Shown piece after piece: positions 39,396-47,660 of a stretch of DNA of 64,000 bases (its first letter is position 1; every line of letters begins with the position of its first letter). A program made the position numbers and the translations under genes. Source of the DNA: Acidobacteria bacterium AB60 (GTDB taxonomy: Bacteria; Acidobacteriota; Terriglobia; Terriglobales; Acidobacteriaceae); the NCBI GenBank assembly GCA_008682415.1, contig VANK01000017.1:1-64000 (forward strand), in the 5' to 3' direction. The notes beneath the pieces were generated by a model. That model saw only the letters and a list, made by a program, of their open reading frames with translations. It made no database searches and was not told where the DNA came from.

Positions 39396-41363
39396 TCAGT
39401 TCCCCTTGGCCACAGCGGTCCGGGTCAAAACCAGCTGCTGCTGATCTGCGGCGGCCACCTTCTGGTAGAAGTCGTGCAGGCTGTCGTAATCCTTGGGATC
39501 AAGAACGGTGAAGTTGTAAGCCAGGGTGCGGGCGATCTCCACACTGTTGGATCCCGGCTGAGCCTTGATCTGCAAGGTGGCGTGGTTGGGCCACGGAATG
39601 CTCGCCGTCTGCGGGCCGCTCTCCACCGAGTACCCCTCCGGCAGGTGATACGTCACATCATCCTTCTCCGTCCGGGCGTACTTCACGTCCACCGGCACCG
39701 TCCGCTTCTCCTCCACGAAAGGATGCTTGGCGTGGGAGCTGAAAAACAGCCCCGGCAGAAAGAACCGCTTCCCGGTAGCTGTCGCAAGGCTTCCATTGAT
39801 CTTGACCACTGCGATGAGATTGGAAGAGTAGTCATCCAGCGCAAGAAAGTGATCGAAGGTCGCCTGCACGCCATCGGGCATTGACTCGCGCAGCGATTCA
39901 TCAAACTGCTTCTTCACCTCGTCTTCATCGTTCCGCAGCGTGAGTTGCCGCCAATGCAAGGCCTCCTGCCCGCTGAGCACGTAGCGCACCGTGCCTCTTA
40001 CGCTTCCATCGGGCTCGACGTACAGATCGCCAATGCGTTGCATCACTGACTGGGTGTACGTCGGAGGCGGGGTCGTACCGTATCCCGGGCCTCCGGCCGA
40101 CCCTCTCAGCCCGCCCGCATAGGAGTGCTTCCAGTGCAGCAGCCCGAAGGGACACATCTTCTCTCCCGGATCGAGGTAAACGTCCTTGTCCCCGATCTTC
40201 ACAATGGCGATGTAATCATCGAGCTGCCCTACATCGAGATACTCAGGATCGAACAGCGCGCGATTGCGGTCGACCACCGCCATGGGCCAGGCCTGCAGGC
40301 CCGCCGCACGCGCCAGGGCCACGTAGAGCAGCGCCAGGTCGTCAGAAGAACCCCGCTTCTGCTCCCACGCAGCCGTCGCATCCTTCACCTGCTTGATCTT
40401 CTCCCGCTTGATCTCCGCGCCCGACTTCTGCCGCGTGAAGCTGGTGTTCTCCAGCTTCATCACTGCGTCGTACAGCTTGTGCGCCTTCTGCTCATCCGTG
40501 TCGCCAGCAGACACAATCTGCCCCGCCGCCTGGCGCAGGGTGTTGGTCGGCGCGGCGAACTCATCCGCCTCCTTCAGCCAGTGCTTGCCCTCGTTCATCC
40601 AGAAGTCCGCCCCGCTGTTGTACTGCGTGTAGTAAAACTTCACCTTCCAGTTCAGGCTGTTCAGTGGAGGCATCCAGTCTTCTGAAGGAATCGGCGGCAC
40701 GTCCGTCACGTCGAACACGTACTGGCCGCGCGTATTCTCCATCACCTTGTCGTCTTTCCCGGCGCGTAAGGCCCACATCAGCCGATTGAGGTTCTGCCCG
40801 CGGCTGTTGGTGATGTAACCCGAGTGCGAGGGATTGAAGAAGTAATGCGCCTTGTGCACGAAGTATGGCTGCATCACATCCCAGGTGGGCGAAGACACCC
40901 AGTTATCCTCGTAACGCAGTTGCAGCCGGTACTCCAGAATGCTGCCCACCTCCACATTCGGCAGCGTGAACACCATGGTGTTCACCTGGAACCCCTTGGT
41001 CTTTACCTCCACCAGGTCGGTTGGCTTCGCCGTCAGAGGGATCACGGTGCCGTCGGCATGGATGGTACGCCCCTTGATGTCCGTAACCTTGAAGTTGCCG
41101 TGCTCATACGGGACGTGCACCGTCGCCAGCTCCTTGCCCTTCTCCGTGAGCACTTTAATGCGCTCGTAGTAGCTGTGGTAGTGCAGCGCATCGTCGGCGG
41201 TCTCTTCGCGGTAAAGATAGACGGCCGCGGCGCCCGGCGCCTTCGGGTCGGACGTCATGGCTAGCTCCTCTTTGGTCGGCTCCTGGAACTGGGCGCGACC
41301 TAGAAAAGGCGAGGCAAGAAAGAGGCACAACGTGGCACCGCGAACAATGACACCAATCCGCAT
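39396..41363 (-). CDS. DUF3857/transglutaminase-like exported protein, copy B
   Basis: 655 aa with a signal peptide (about 1-24). DUF3857 N-terminal domain (YYERIKVLTEKGKELATVHVPYEHGNFKVTDIKGRTIHADGTVIPL) and a transglutaminase-like core; here the loop expected to hold the Cys reads EQKRGSSDDLALLYVALARAAGLQAW, so the Cys of GDCKDK is replaced by Ser-Ser and catalysis is unlikely. First gene of a two-gene unit with copy A. Confidence 0.88.
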   Translation of the reverse strand: MRIGVIVRGATLCLFLASPFLGRAQFQEPTKEELAMTSDPKAPGAAAVYLYREETADDALHYHSYYERIKVLTEKGKELATVHVPYEHGNFKVTDIKGRTIHADGTVIPLTAKPTDLVEVKTKGFQVNTMVFTLPNVEVGSILEYRLQLRYEDNWVSSPTWDVMQPYFVHKAHYFFNPSHSGYITNSRGQNLNRLMWALRAGKDDKVMENTRGQYVFDVTDVPPIPSEDWMPPLNSLNWKVKFYYTQYNSGADFWMNEGKHWLKEADEFAAPTNTLRQAAGQIVSAGDTDEQKAHKLYDAVMKLENTSFTRQKSGAEIKREKIKQVKDATAAWEQKRGSSDDLALLYVALARAAGLQAWPMAVVDRNRALFDPEYLDVGQLDDYIAIVKIGDKDVYLDPGEKMCPFGLLHWKHSYAGGLRGSAGGPGYGTTPPPTYTQSVMQRIGDLYVEPDGSVRGTVRYVLSGQEALHWRQLTLRNDEDEVKKQFDESLRESMPDGVQATFDHFLALDDYSSNLIAVVKINGSLATATGKRFFLPGLFFSSHAKHPFVEEKRTVPVDVKYARTEKDDVTYHLPEGYSVESGPQTASIPWPNHATLQIKAQPGSNSVEIARTLAYNFTVLDPKDYDSLHDFYQKVAAADQQQLVLTRTAVAKGN

Positions 41364-41568
41364 CGGGGATCCTTGTTTGGGAGGATTCGAGTAACTAGAG
41401 TTATTCCGCGATTCTGCTGGAAATCCAGGGCAATTAGCAAGGAGAAATCAGTGGCGGCGGGCAGCTCTCCCCCTGCAGATGCAGGCTTCCGATTACCTGG
41501 CGGTAACCTTGTGACCTTATCAGTTACTTCCCAATAACCCTGCCTGGGATCCCCGCAATTGCCTCAAG
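41364..41568. promoter_or_regulatory. intergenic region with repeated GTTAC half-sites
   Basis: Divergent-free gap upstream of the DUF3857 pair and downstream of maf. Several half-sites occur in inverted pairs: GTAAC-TAGA-GTTAT near 41391, ATTACC-TGGC-GGTAACC near 41496, GTTAC-N7-TAAC near 41523, AGTTACTGG near 41564. This could be a multi-site operator for the DUF3857 unit; no regulator is identified. No gene is seen. Confidence 0.35.
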
Positions 41569-42150
41569 TTACTGGGCCACCATGCTTTCCAGCATGGTCC
41601 CAACCAACGCCAGGGGCAGGCCGACCACGTTGAAGTAGCAACCTTCTATACGCGGAATCCACTTCGCTGCCCGGCCCTGAATCCCGTAAGCCCCCGCCTT
41701 ATCCATCGGCTCGCCGCTGGCGACATACTCCGCGATCTCCTCCTCCGACAACGTCAGAAACCGCACCGCGGTCACCTCCGCCGCCACCTCCGTACGCCCG
41801 GGAGTGGCCACCGCCACCCCCGTGATCACCCGATGAGTGCGTCCCGAAAGGAGCCTCAACATCCGGGCAGCATCCTCTGCATCCTCTGGCTTGGCCAGGA
41901 TCTGCCCGTCCAGGGTAACCGTCGTATCCGCGCCCAGCACCGCCAGATCCGCCGGGGAATCCGGTCCGCTCAGTTCCCGCAATACCGTCTCCGCCTTCTC
42001 GCGCGCCAGTCGGACGACATACGCGATCGGATCCTCGCCCGGCAACGGGTCTTCCGGAATATGCGCCGGGTGGACAGAAAACACCAGCCCGGCCTGGGTC
42101 AGCAATTCCCGGCGGCGCGGCGATGCGGAAGCGAGAACAAGAGTAGGCAT
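41569..42150 (-). CDS. maf: Maf family nucleotide pyrophosphatase
   Basis: 193 aa, normal length. LVLASASPRRRELLTQAGLVF is the Maf signature, with AVLGADTTVTLDGQILAKPEDAEDAARMLRLLSGRTHRVITGVAV as the catalytic loop and EPMDKAGAYGIQGRAAKWIPRIEGCYFNVVGLPLALV at the end. It hydrolyses dTTP/UTP and modified nucleotides (YhdE-type), helping house-clean nucleotide pools. The GNAT gene at 42215 is divergent. Confidence 0.95.
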   Translation of the reverse strand: MPTLVLASASPRRRELLTQAGLVFSVHPAHIPEDPLPGEDPIAYVVRLAREKAETVLRELSGPDSPADLAVLGADTTVTLDGQILAKPEDAEDAARMLRLLSGRTHRVITGVAVATPGRTEVAAEVTAVRFLTLSEEEIAEYVASGEPMDKAGAYGIQGRAAKWIPRIEGCYFNVVGLPLALVGTMLESMVAQ

Positions 42151-42214
42151 AAAAGCTCTTCTCAGCTTATCCTCTGCTCTGGTTTCCCATCTTTCCTTTC
42201 AGAAATGGAGTACC

Positions 42215-43033
42215 ATGCCCTTCGCAGATCTCGCCCTCGCGCGGCGCCTGGAACGCACCGAGGGTTTCGCCTGCACGCAGTTCGCCGCCGCCCGACGCCG
42301 TGCCTACCCGGACTCCCAATCGGCCTGGACTGAGTCCGCCGGCGCCCTGCTCACATTTGACGGCATCGAAGCGCCCACCACCCAGAGCTTCGGCCTCGGG
42401 CTCTTTGACGAACTGACGCCGGACTTGCTCGCTGAAGCCGAATCCTTCTTCTTCGCGCACGGCAGCGCTGCCATGCACGAGATCTGTCCCCTCGCCGGGC
42501 CTACCGCGCTGGCTCTTCTCTGCGAACACGGCTACCGTCCCATCGAAGTCAGCAACGTCTTATACCGTCCCCTCGCAGCGTCGCATTCCGCCATCGATTC
42601 CGGCGTCAACGTCCGCCTGATCGGGAGCGATGAATCGGCCGTGTGGACAGGCGTCAGCACCCGTGCCTGGACGCACGAGCACCCCGAGTTCCACGACTTC
42701 ATGCAGCAGACCGGCCCCTTGCTCGTGAGCCGCGAGGGCAGCGCCTGCTTCCTCGCGGAAATCGACGGCCGCCCCGGCGCGGCCGGAGCGCTCTTCCTGC
42801 ACCAGGGCGTCGCGCTCCTGGCGGGAGCCGCCACCGTACCCGAGCTGCGCCGGCGCGGATTGCAGGCCGCTCTCCTCCAGGCCCGGCTCCAATTCGCGCT
42901 CGATCACGGTTGCGACCTCGCCATGATGGTCGCGGAAGCCGGATCGGACTCCCAGCGCAACGCCGAGCGCCAGGGATTTCAGCTGGCGTACACCCGCATC
43001 AAGTGGCGGCGCGAGGTTCCCTCGAACCAATGA
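42215..43033 (+). CDS. GNAT family acetyltransferase
   Basis: 272 aa from the ATG at 42215. The C-terminal half (GVALLAGAATVPELRRRGLQAALLQARLQFALDHGCDLAMMVAEAGSDSQRNAERQGFQLAYTRIKW) is the acetyl-CoA binding part with the RRRGLQ loop; the N-terminal half is a diverged GNAT-like region, so it may be a two-lobe enzyme. Substrate unknown. Confidence 0.85.
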   Translation: MPFADLALARRLERTEGFACTQFAAARRRAYPDSQSAWTESAGALLTFDGIEAPTTQSFGLGLFDELTPDLLAEAESFFFAHGSAAMHEICPLAGPTALALLCEHGYRPIEVSNVLYRPLAASHSAIDSGVNVRLIGSDESAVWTGVSTRAWTHEHPEFHDFMQQTGPLLVSREGSACFLAEIDGRPGAAGALFLHQGVALLAGAATVPELRRRGLQAALLQARLQFALDHGCDLAMMVAEAGSDSQRNAERQGFQLAYTRIKWRREVPSNQ

Positions 43034-43124
43034 CTTAATCGATCCTTTTGCACCGATTTCGCTTCACTTTCTGTGCAACTCGTGACCTATACTGCCGAAA
43101 GAGGGGTGTTCCCAACCCTCGCGG

Positions 43125-43607
43125 ATGACAATGGCGGCTCAACCAATGACAAAACGCGCGGTCAATCCCCCCGTGGTCCCCGATCGCCTGTACTTCAAGA
43201 TTGGCGACGTGGCGCAAATCTGCGGCGTTGAAACCTACGTTCTGCGGTTCTGGGAAACCCAGTTCCCCCAGCTCAAGCCCAACAAGAGCGGCACCGGCCA
43301 GCGCCTCTATCGCAAGCGCGAAGTGGAGATGGCGGTCGAGATCAAGCGCCTCGTCCACGAAGAGGGATACACTATCGCGGGCGCCCGCCAGGCGCTGGAA
43401 AGCGGGCAACGGCGCCCCAACGCTCTGTCCAATGCTGCCGCAGCCCCGGAGAAGGCGCGCACCGAGTCGCAGAAGGCGACCATCACGCGTGTCAAGTCCG
43501 AGCTCCGCGAGATCATCGCCTTGCTGAACGCGGCGCCGGTTGCCCGTCGCGAGCGCCCCAAGGTCATTCGCGTGCGTCCCGAGTCGGACAGTCTCTTTCC
43601 CATGTAG
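43125..43607 (+). CDS. MerR family transcriptional regulator
   Basis: 160 aa. The winged helix (YFKIGDVAQICGVETYVLRFWETQFPQLKPNKSGTGQRLYRKREVEMAVEIKRLVHEEGYTIAGARQAL) is complete. The C-terminal part lacks a Cys metal site and is basic and short, like the MlrA/CarA or HspR-type members rather than metal sensors. Target genes are not evident; 91 bp downstream of the GNAT gene. Confidence 0.92.
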   Translation: MTMAAQPMTKRAVNPPVVPDRLYFKIGDVAQICGVETYVLRFWETQFPQLKPNKSGTGQRLYRKREVEMAVEIKRLVHEEGYTIAGARQALESGQRRPNALSNAAAAPEKARTESQKATITRVKSELREIIALLNAAPVARRERPKVIRVRPESDSLFPM

Positions 43608-43631
43608 TGCGCGCGTGTAGCGCGCTGCCGC

Positions 43632-44177
43632 TCAGAGCACCGCGCGCACCAGCCTCCGCACCGCCTCCGTCGTGACGCCGTAAACGATGTGCGCCGAGAA
43701 CGGCGAGGCAAGCGAACTCGCCGGCGCATCCTTGGGCGATCCGGAGAGGCCCAGCGCCGGCACCGCCACCATGTCGGCTCCTGTGAAGAGCGCGGATCCA
43801 AACGCCGTTCCGAATCCTGAACGCGCCGCCGGAGCATACTCCGCTGCTACTCCGTAGAGGCCACCCATCAACGCCCCAAAGGCATAGTGAACAATCGGGC
43901 CGCCCTTCTCTTTGCCTTGAAGAGAAAGATGCCTGCCGCCCGTCACCGTGCTCACCACCGCGTCGGCCGTCTTCATCGTGGCGTCGATCTTGGGCTCCCC
44001 GTCGGTCCCGGAGGGCTCTGGTTGCCGGCTCTCTGCCCCGCCGCTGAATCGCTCGGCCGCGTGGGTTACGGCCTCTCCTGCCTCCGCCATGAAGACATTC
44101 ATGACCCACGATGCAGCGAGGCCGCCGACTGCCCCGGCCACCACGCCCTTCCATGCGGATTTCCTCTCCTCAGACAT
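43632..44177 (-). CDS. DUF1440 (YagU-like) membrane protein
   Basis: 181 aa from the ATG at 44175-44177, which has a strong GGAGGGAGG upstream. KGVVAGAVGGLAASWVMNVFM is a Gly-rich first membrane helix, followed by three or four further helices (HYAFGALMGGLYGVAAEYAP, FGTAFGSALFTGADMVAVPALGL). The family is linked to acid resistance in enterobacteria, but its mechanism is unknown. Convergent with the MerR gene. Confidence 0.75.
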   Translation of the reverse strand: MSEERKSAWKGVVAGAVGGLAASWVMNVFMAEAGEAVTHAAERFSGGAESRQPEPSGTDGEPKIDATMKTADAVVSTVTGGRHLSLQGKEKGGPIVHYAFGALMGGLYGVAAEYAPAARSGFGTAFGSALFTGADMVAVPALGLSGSPKDAPASSLASPFSAHIVYGVTTEAVRRLVRAVL

Positions 44178-44346
44178 GCGTTCGCCCCCTCCCTCCATCA
44201 CCGCAAACACGGCGATCCTGCTGAGAGATGCCGAACGGGAGCGTCCCGGTTATCCGCCGGTTCATGAAGTCACACGAACCCAGATTGCAAGAGTGCCGCC
44301 GCTCTCTGCGCATTGCGGCTCCTGCTATCGCACCTGGGTTGCGGCC

Positions 44347-44862
44347 TTATTCCTTCTTCGCTTCGTAGAACGTGTACGTAGCGCTGTAGGGAATCTGAAC
44401 GGTCTTGCCCGCATCCGAAGCGGCATCACATCCCGTCCCCGGAGCCGCGCCGCCATGCGTCTCGGTGCGCCGAATGTAGCCAACCCCAGCCAGGCTTCCG
44501 GTGCCGGTTCCAGGCTTGGCGCGCAACAACAGCCACGGCACCGCGCCCGCTTCCGGAGACGCCTTGTTCCCGATCGCCTCGCCCTGCACCTGTCCGCCAT
44601 CGTTCAGCTTCCACGTCGGGCCTGCGAAGTGCGTCCCAATCACCTGCCCCGACGAATCCAGCAGCTTGGCGTCCGGTCCCTTCAACGTCCACTTCTGGCC
44701 TGAAGGAGCCGCGTTGCACGAATACACCTGGACTCCTTCGCCCCGGGCCTGCAGCACGCTATGCGCGCCTTCCGGAACATCAATCGACGTCGAGGGCTGC
44801 TGTCCCACGATTACCTGTGCCGAAACAACAAACCCCATCAAAGCAAGTGCCGCAACTTTCAT
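44347..44862 (-). CDS. DUF3455 secreted protein
   Basis: 171 aa from the ATG at 44860-44862 (MKVAALALMGFVVSAQVIVGQ, a signal peptide). The body VPEGAHSVLQARGEGVQVYSCNA, QKWTLKGPDAKLLDSSGQVIGTHFAGPTWKLNDGGQVQG and PWLLLRAKPGTGTGSLAGVGYIRRTETHGGAAPGTGCDA matches DUF3455, common in soil bacteria and fungi. Function unknown; probably exported. Confidence 0.9.
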   Translation of the reverse strand: MKVAALALMGFVVSAQVIVGQQPSTSIDVPEGAHSVLQARGEGVQVYSCNAAPSGQKWTLKGPDAKLLDSSGQVIGTHFAGPTWKLNDGGQVQGEAIGNKASPEAGAVPWLLLRAKPGTGTGSLAGVGYIRRTETHGGAAPGTGCDAASDAGKTVQIPYSATYTFYEAKKE

Positions 44863-45099
44863 GCCGGGAGTGTAGCAGAGCCCGTAAAAAACTCGAGGAA
44901 TGTCGTGTTGATAGCGCGCATCGCACGCTCCGGAATTCTTCGCGGAGCTTCGAGTGCTCTCCAATTCACGCTTGCGCACAGTCGACGACCAGTGCCCGGT
45001 CTGTTGTAGTCTTACTTTGTTCCGCTTCCCCAAGCCTCGCAATCGCGAGGATGCCGCTCGCCGCACCACTCAAGGCAACCACGCGGAACATAGGTTTCA

Positions 45100-46515
45100 A
45101 TGACTGCATTCAATTTGAATCGTAGAACTTTCTTGTCTTCGGCCGGCATGGCGCTGGCGGCCCATTCCCTTCGAGCCATTGCTCCGGCACGCGCCAACGC
45201 CGCCTTGGCACAAACTTCGGGAAAGGCCGATCACGCGCTCACCATCGATCCCTGCACTCTCGAGATCGGCCCCGGCGTGCAGGTGAAAACGTTAGCATTC
45301 AACGGCCAGGTGCCCGGACCCCTTCTGCGCCTCCGCGAGGGCGCGCCCGTCACCATCGACGTCACCAACAACGGCCCGGAAGCCGACCTGACCCACTGGC
45401 ACGGCCTCGCCATCGACTCCCTCAACGACGGCGCCATGGAAGAGGGCTCCCCCATGATCGGCGTGGGCAAGACCCAGCGCTACACCTTCACGCCGCGCCC
45501 CTCCGGAACACGCTGGTATCACACCCACGCCGCTGCCTACGACAACCTCGCCATCGGCACCTACACCGGCCAATTCGGCTTTCTAATCATCCAGGGCAAA
45601 AACGAGCCGGGGCACTACGACCAGGAGGTCAACCTCGCCATCCATCACTGGGAACCATCGTTCGTTCCCATGGTGGACACCATGCGCGACGCCTCCGCCA
45701 ACATGCCTCTCACCACCGGCTCCGACGTGGGCTACAAGTACGCCACCGTCAACGCCCACATGCTCGGCGCGGGCGAGCCCCTCCGCGTCAAGCAGGGCCA
45801 GCGCGTGCTCATGCGCCTCCTCAACGCCAGCGCCACCGAAAACGTCGTGCTCGCGCTCCCCGGACACAAGTTCACCATCCTCGCCCTGGACGGCAATCCC
45901 GTCCCCGTCCAGAAAAGCGTCGAGGTCCTCTCCCTCGCCGTCGCCGAACGCGTCGACGCTATCGTCGAGATGAACTCTCCCGGCGTCTGGATCCTCGGCT
46001 CCACCAAGGAGAAGGCGCGCCAGATGGGCCTCGGCATCGTTGTCGAATACGCCGGCCAGACCGGCACGCCCGTGTGGAAGAACCCCGCCCCCGCCGAGTG
46101 GGACTACACGCAATTCGCGCACACCCGCCCCGCGGCCACGCCCGACGAAACCTTCGTGCTCACCTTCCGCGACATCGGCCCGCAGCAGGGATCGAAGTTC
46201 GACACCTGGACCATCAACAACAAATCCTGGCCCGATGTGGACCCGCTCATTGTCCATGAAGGCAAGCGCTATCGCATGGTCTTCCGCAACGGCAGCGGCG
46301 ACCAGCACCCCATCCACCTCCACCGGCACAGCTTCGAGATCGCCAAGATCGGCGAAAAACAGATGAGCGGACTCATGAAAGACACCATCAACCTCATGCC
46401 GCTGCAGACCGTCGAAGTCGATTTCGTCGCCAACAATCCCGGAGACACCCTGCTGCACTGCCACCAGCAGCTGCACATGGACTTCGGATTCATGCAATTG
46501 ATCAAGTACGCGTAA
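45100..46515 (+). CDS. multicopper oxidase (Tat-exported)
   Basis: 471 aa. A Tat signal (NRRTFLSSAGMALAAHS) precedes three cupredoxin domains. Copper ligands are visible: HWHG near 99 and HTH near 139 (trinuclear cluster), HPIHLHRHSFE and the type-1 motif HCHQQLHMDFGFM near the end. It oxidises a substrate or metal with O2 in the periplasm. It is followed by a triheme cytochrome and a PQQ dehydrogenase on the same strand (gaps 43 and 22 bp), so it may be part of an electron-transfer chain. Confidence 0.93.
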   Translation: MTAFNLNRRTFLSSAGMALAAHSLRAIAPARANAALAQTSGKADHALTIDPCTLEIGPGVQVKTLAFNGQVPGPLLRLREGAPVTIDVTNNGPEADLTHWHGLAIDSLNDGAMEEGSPMIGVGKTQRYTFTPRPSGTRWYHTHAAAYDNLAIGTYTGQFGFLIIQGKNEPGHYDQEVNLAIHHWEPSFVPMVDTMRDASANMPLTTGSDVGYKYATVNAHMLGAGEPLRVKQGQRVLMRLLNASATENVVLALPGHKFTILALDGNPVPVQKSVEVLSLAVAERVDAIVEMNSPGVWILGSTKEKARQMGLGIVVEYAGQTGTPVWKNPAPAEWDYTQFAHTRPAATPDETFVLTFRDIGPQQGSKFDTWTINNKSWPDVDPLIVHEGKRYRMVFRNGSGDQHPIHLHRHSFEIAKIGEKQMSGLMKDTINLMPLQTVEVDFVANNPGDTLLHCHQQLHMDFGFMQLIKYA

Positions 46516-46558
46516 GTTCTTGCCTCACTTGGAAGTATTTTGAAGGAGCTTCAAGAGA

Positions 46559-47638
46559 GTGGACCGCAATCGGCTCGCCTGTTCTGGCATCGTATCGATC
46601 ATCTTGTCTCTGGGATGCGGCCCGGCCGCGGCGCAGGCCAACCCCGCCGCCGGCGCGGAGGTCTCACCGCCCGTCAAGCAGCAGGCCCACCCCGGAAACG
46701 ATCCCGGCGCCCAGGCCTATGCCCGCAACTGCGCGGTCTGCCATGGCGACGAACGCGAAGGCAATCTGCCCGGGTTCCCGCCCCTGGTTGGCATCAGGCG
46801 CCGCATGAACGACGACCAGCTCACCACCCTCATCCATGCCGGCAAAGGCCGCATGCCCGCATTTCCTCAGCTCCAGGACGGCGAGCTCTCCGCGCTTATG
46901 CAATATCTCGGAACCGCGGCGCCTGCCGTCGCCAGCGCCTCCAAAGGCGCGCAGGCCACCGGCCAGGCCGCCGCCGGCGAAGCCCTCTTCCATCAAAACT
47001 GCGCCTTCTGCCACGGCCGCGACGCCATGGGCGGCGAGACCGGCCCCGATCTCACCCAGTCCAAGCTGGTGATCGGCGACAAGACCGGCGAGAGAATCGC
47101 CCAGACCATCCGCGAGGGCCGCGTCGATCCAAAGATGCCCGCCTTCAACTTCTCCAGCGAAGAGGTCGCCAGCCTCATCGCCTTCATCCGCTGGCGCATC
47201 AAGGCCGCGGCTGAGCATCCCGGTGGACGCCGCGGCGTCTCCGTCGCCGACCTGCAAACCGGCAACGCGGAAAAAGGCAAGGCCTACTTCAACGGCGCGG
47301 GCGGCTGCGCAAAATGCCATTCGCCCACCGGCGATCTGGCCGGCATCGCCTCCCGCTTCCAGGGCCTCCAGCTCGAGCAGCGCATGCTCTACCCGCGCGG
47401 CGCGCGGCCCAAGGTCACCGTCACCTTGCCCTCCGGAGAAAAGATCGCCGGAACGCTCGCCTACGAAGACGAATTCGTCATCGGCCTTCGCGATGCCCAC
47501 GGCGCCTACCGCTCCTGGCGCACCGATCGCGTGAAATACCAAATCGATGATCCCGCCGAAGCACACGTGGATCAGTTTCCCAAGTACACCGATGACGACG
47601 TGCACAACCTGATGGCTTATCTGCAGACGCTGAAGTAG
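46559..47638 (+). CDS. triheme cytochrome c
   Basis: 359 aa from GTG 46559, with AAGGAG 13 nt upstream. A signal peptide (about 1-27) is followed by three c-type heme motifs: CAVCH (58-62), CAFCH (about 151) and CAKCH (about 245), each with downstream Met/His positions. The C-terminal part (PKVTVTLPSGEKIAGTLAYEDEFVIGLRDAHGAYRSW) is the extra beta domain found in cytochromes that receive electrons from PQQ dehydrogenases. Likely the electron acceptor of the next gene. Confidence 0.9.
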   Translation: MDRNRLACSGIVSIILSLGCGPAAAQANPAAGAEVSPPVKQQAHPGNDPGAQAYARNCAVCHGDEREGNLPGFPPLVGIRRRMNDDQLTTLIHAGKGRMPAFPQLQDGELSALMQYLGTAAPAVASASKGAQATGQAAAGEALFHQNCAFCHGRDAMGGETGPDLTQSKLVIGDKTGERIAQTIREGRVDPKMPAFNFSSEEVASLIAFIRWRIKAAAEHPGGRRGVSVADLQTGNAEKGKAYFNGAGGCAKCHSPTGDLAGIASRFQGLQLEQRMLYPRGARPKVTVTLPSGEKIAGTLAYEDEFVIGLRDAHGAYRSWRTDRVKYQIDDPAEAHVDQFPKYTDDDVHNLMAYLQTLK

Positions 47639-47660
47639 CGAGTGGGAGTGGAAACAGGAA

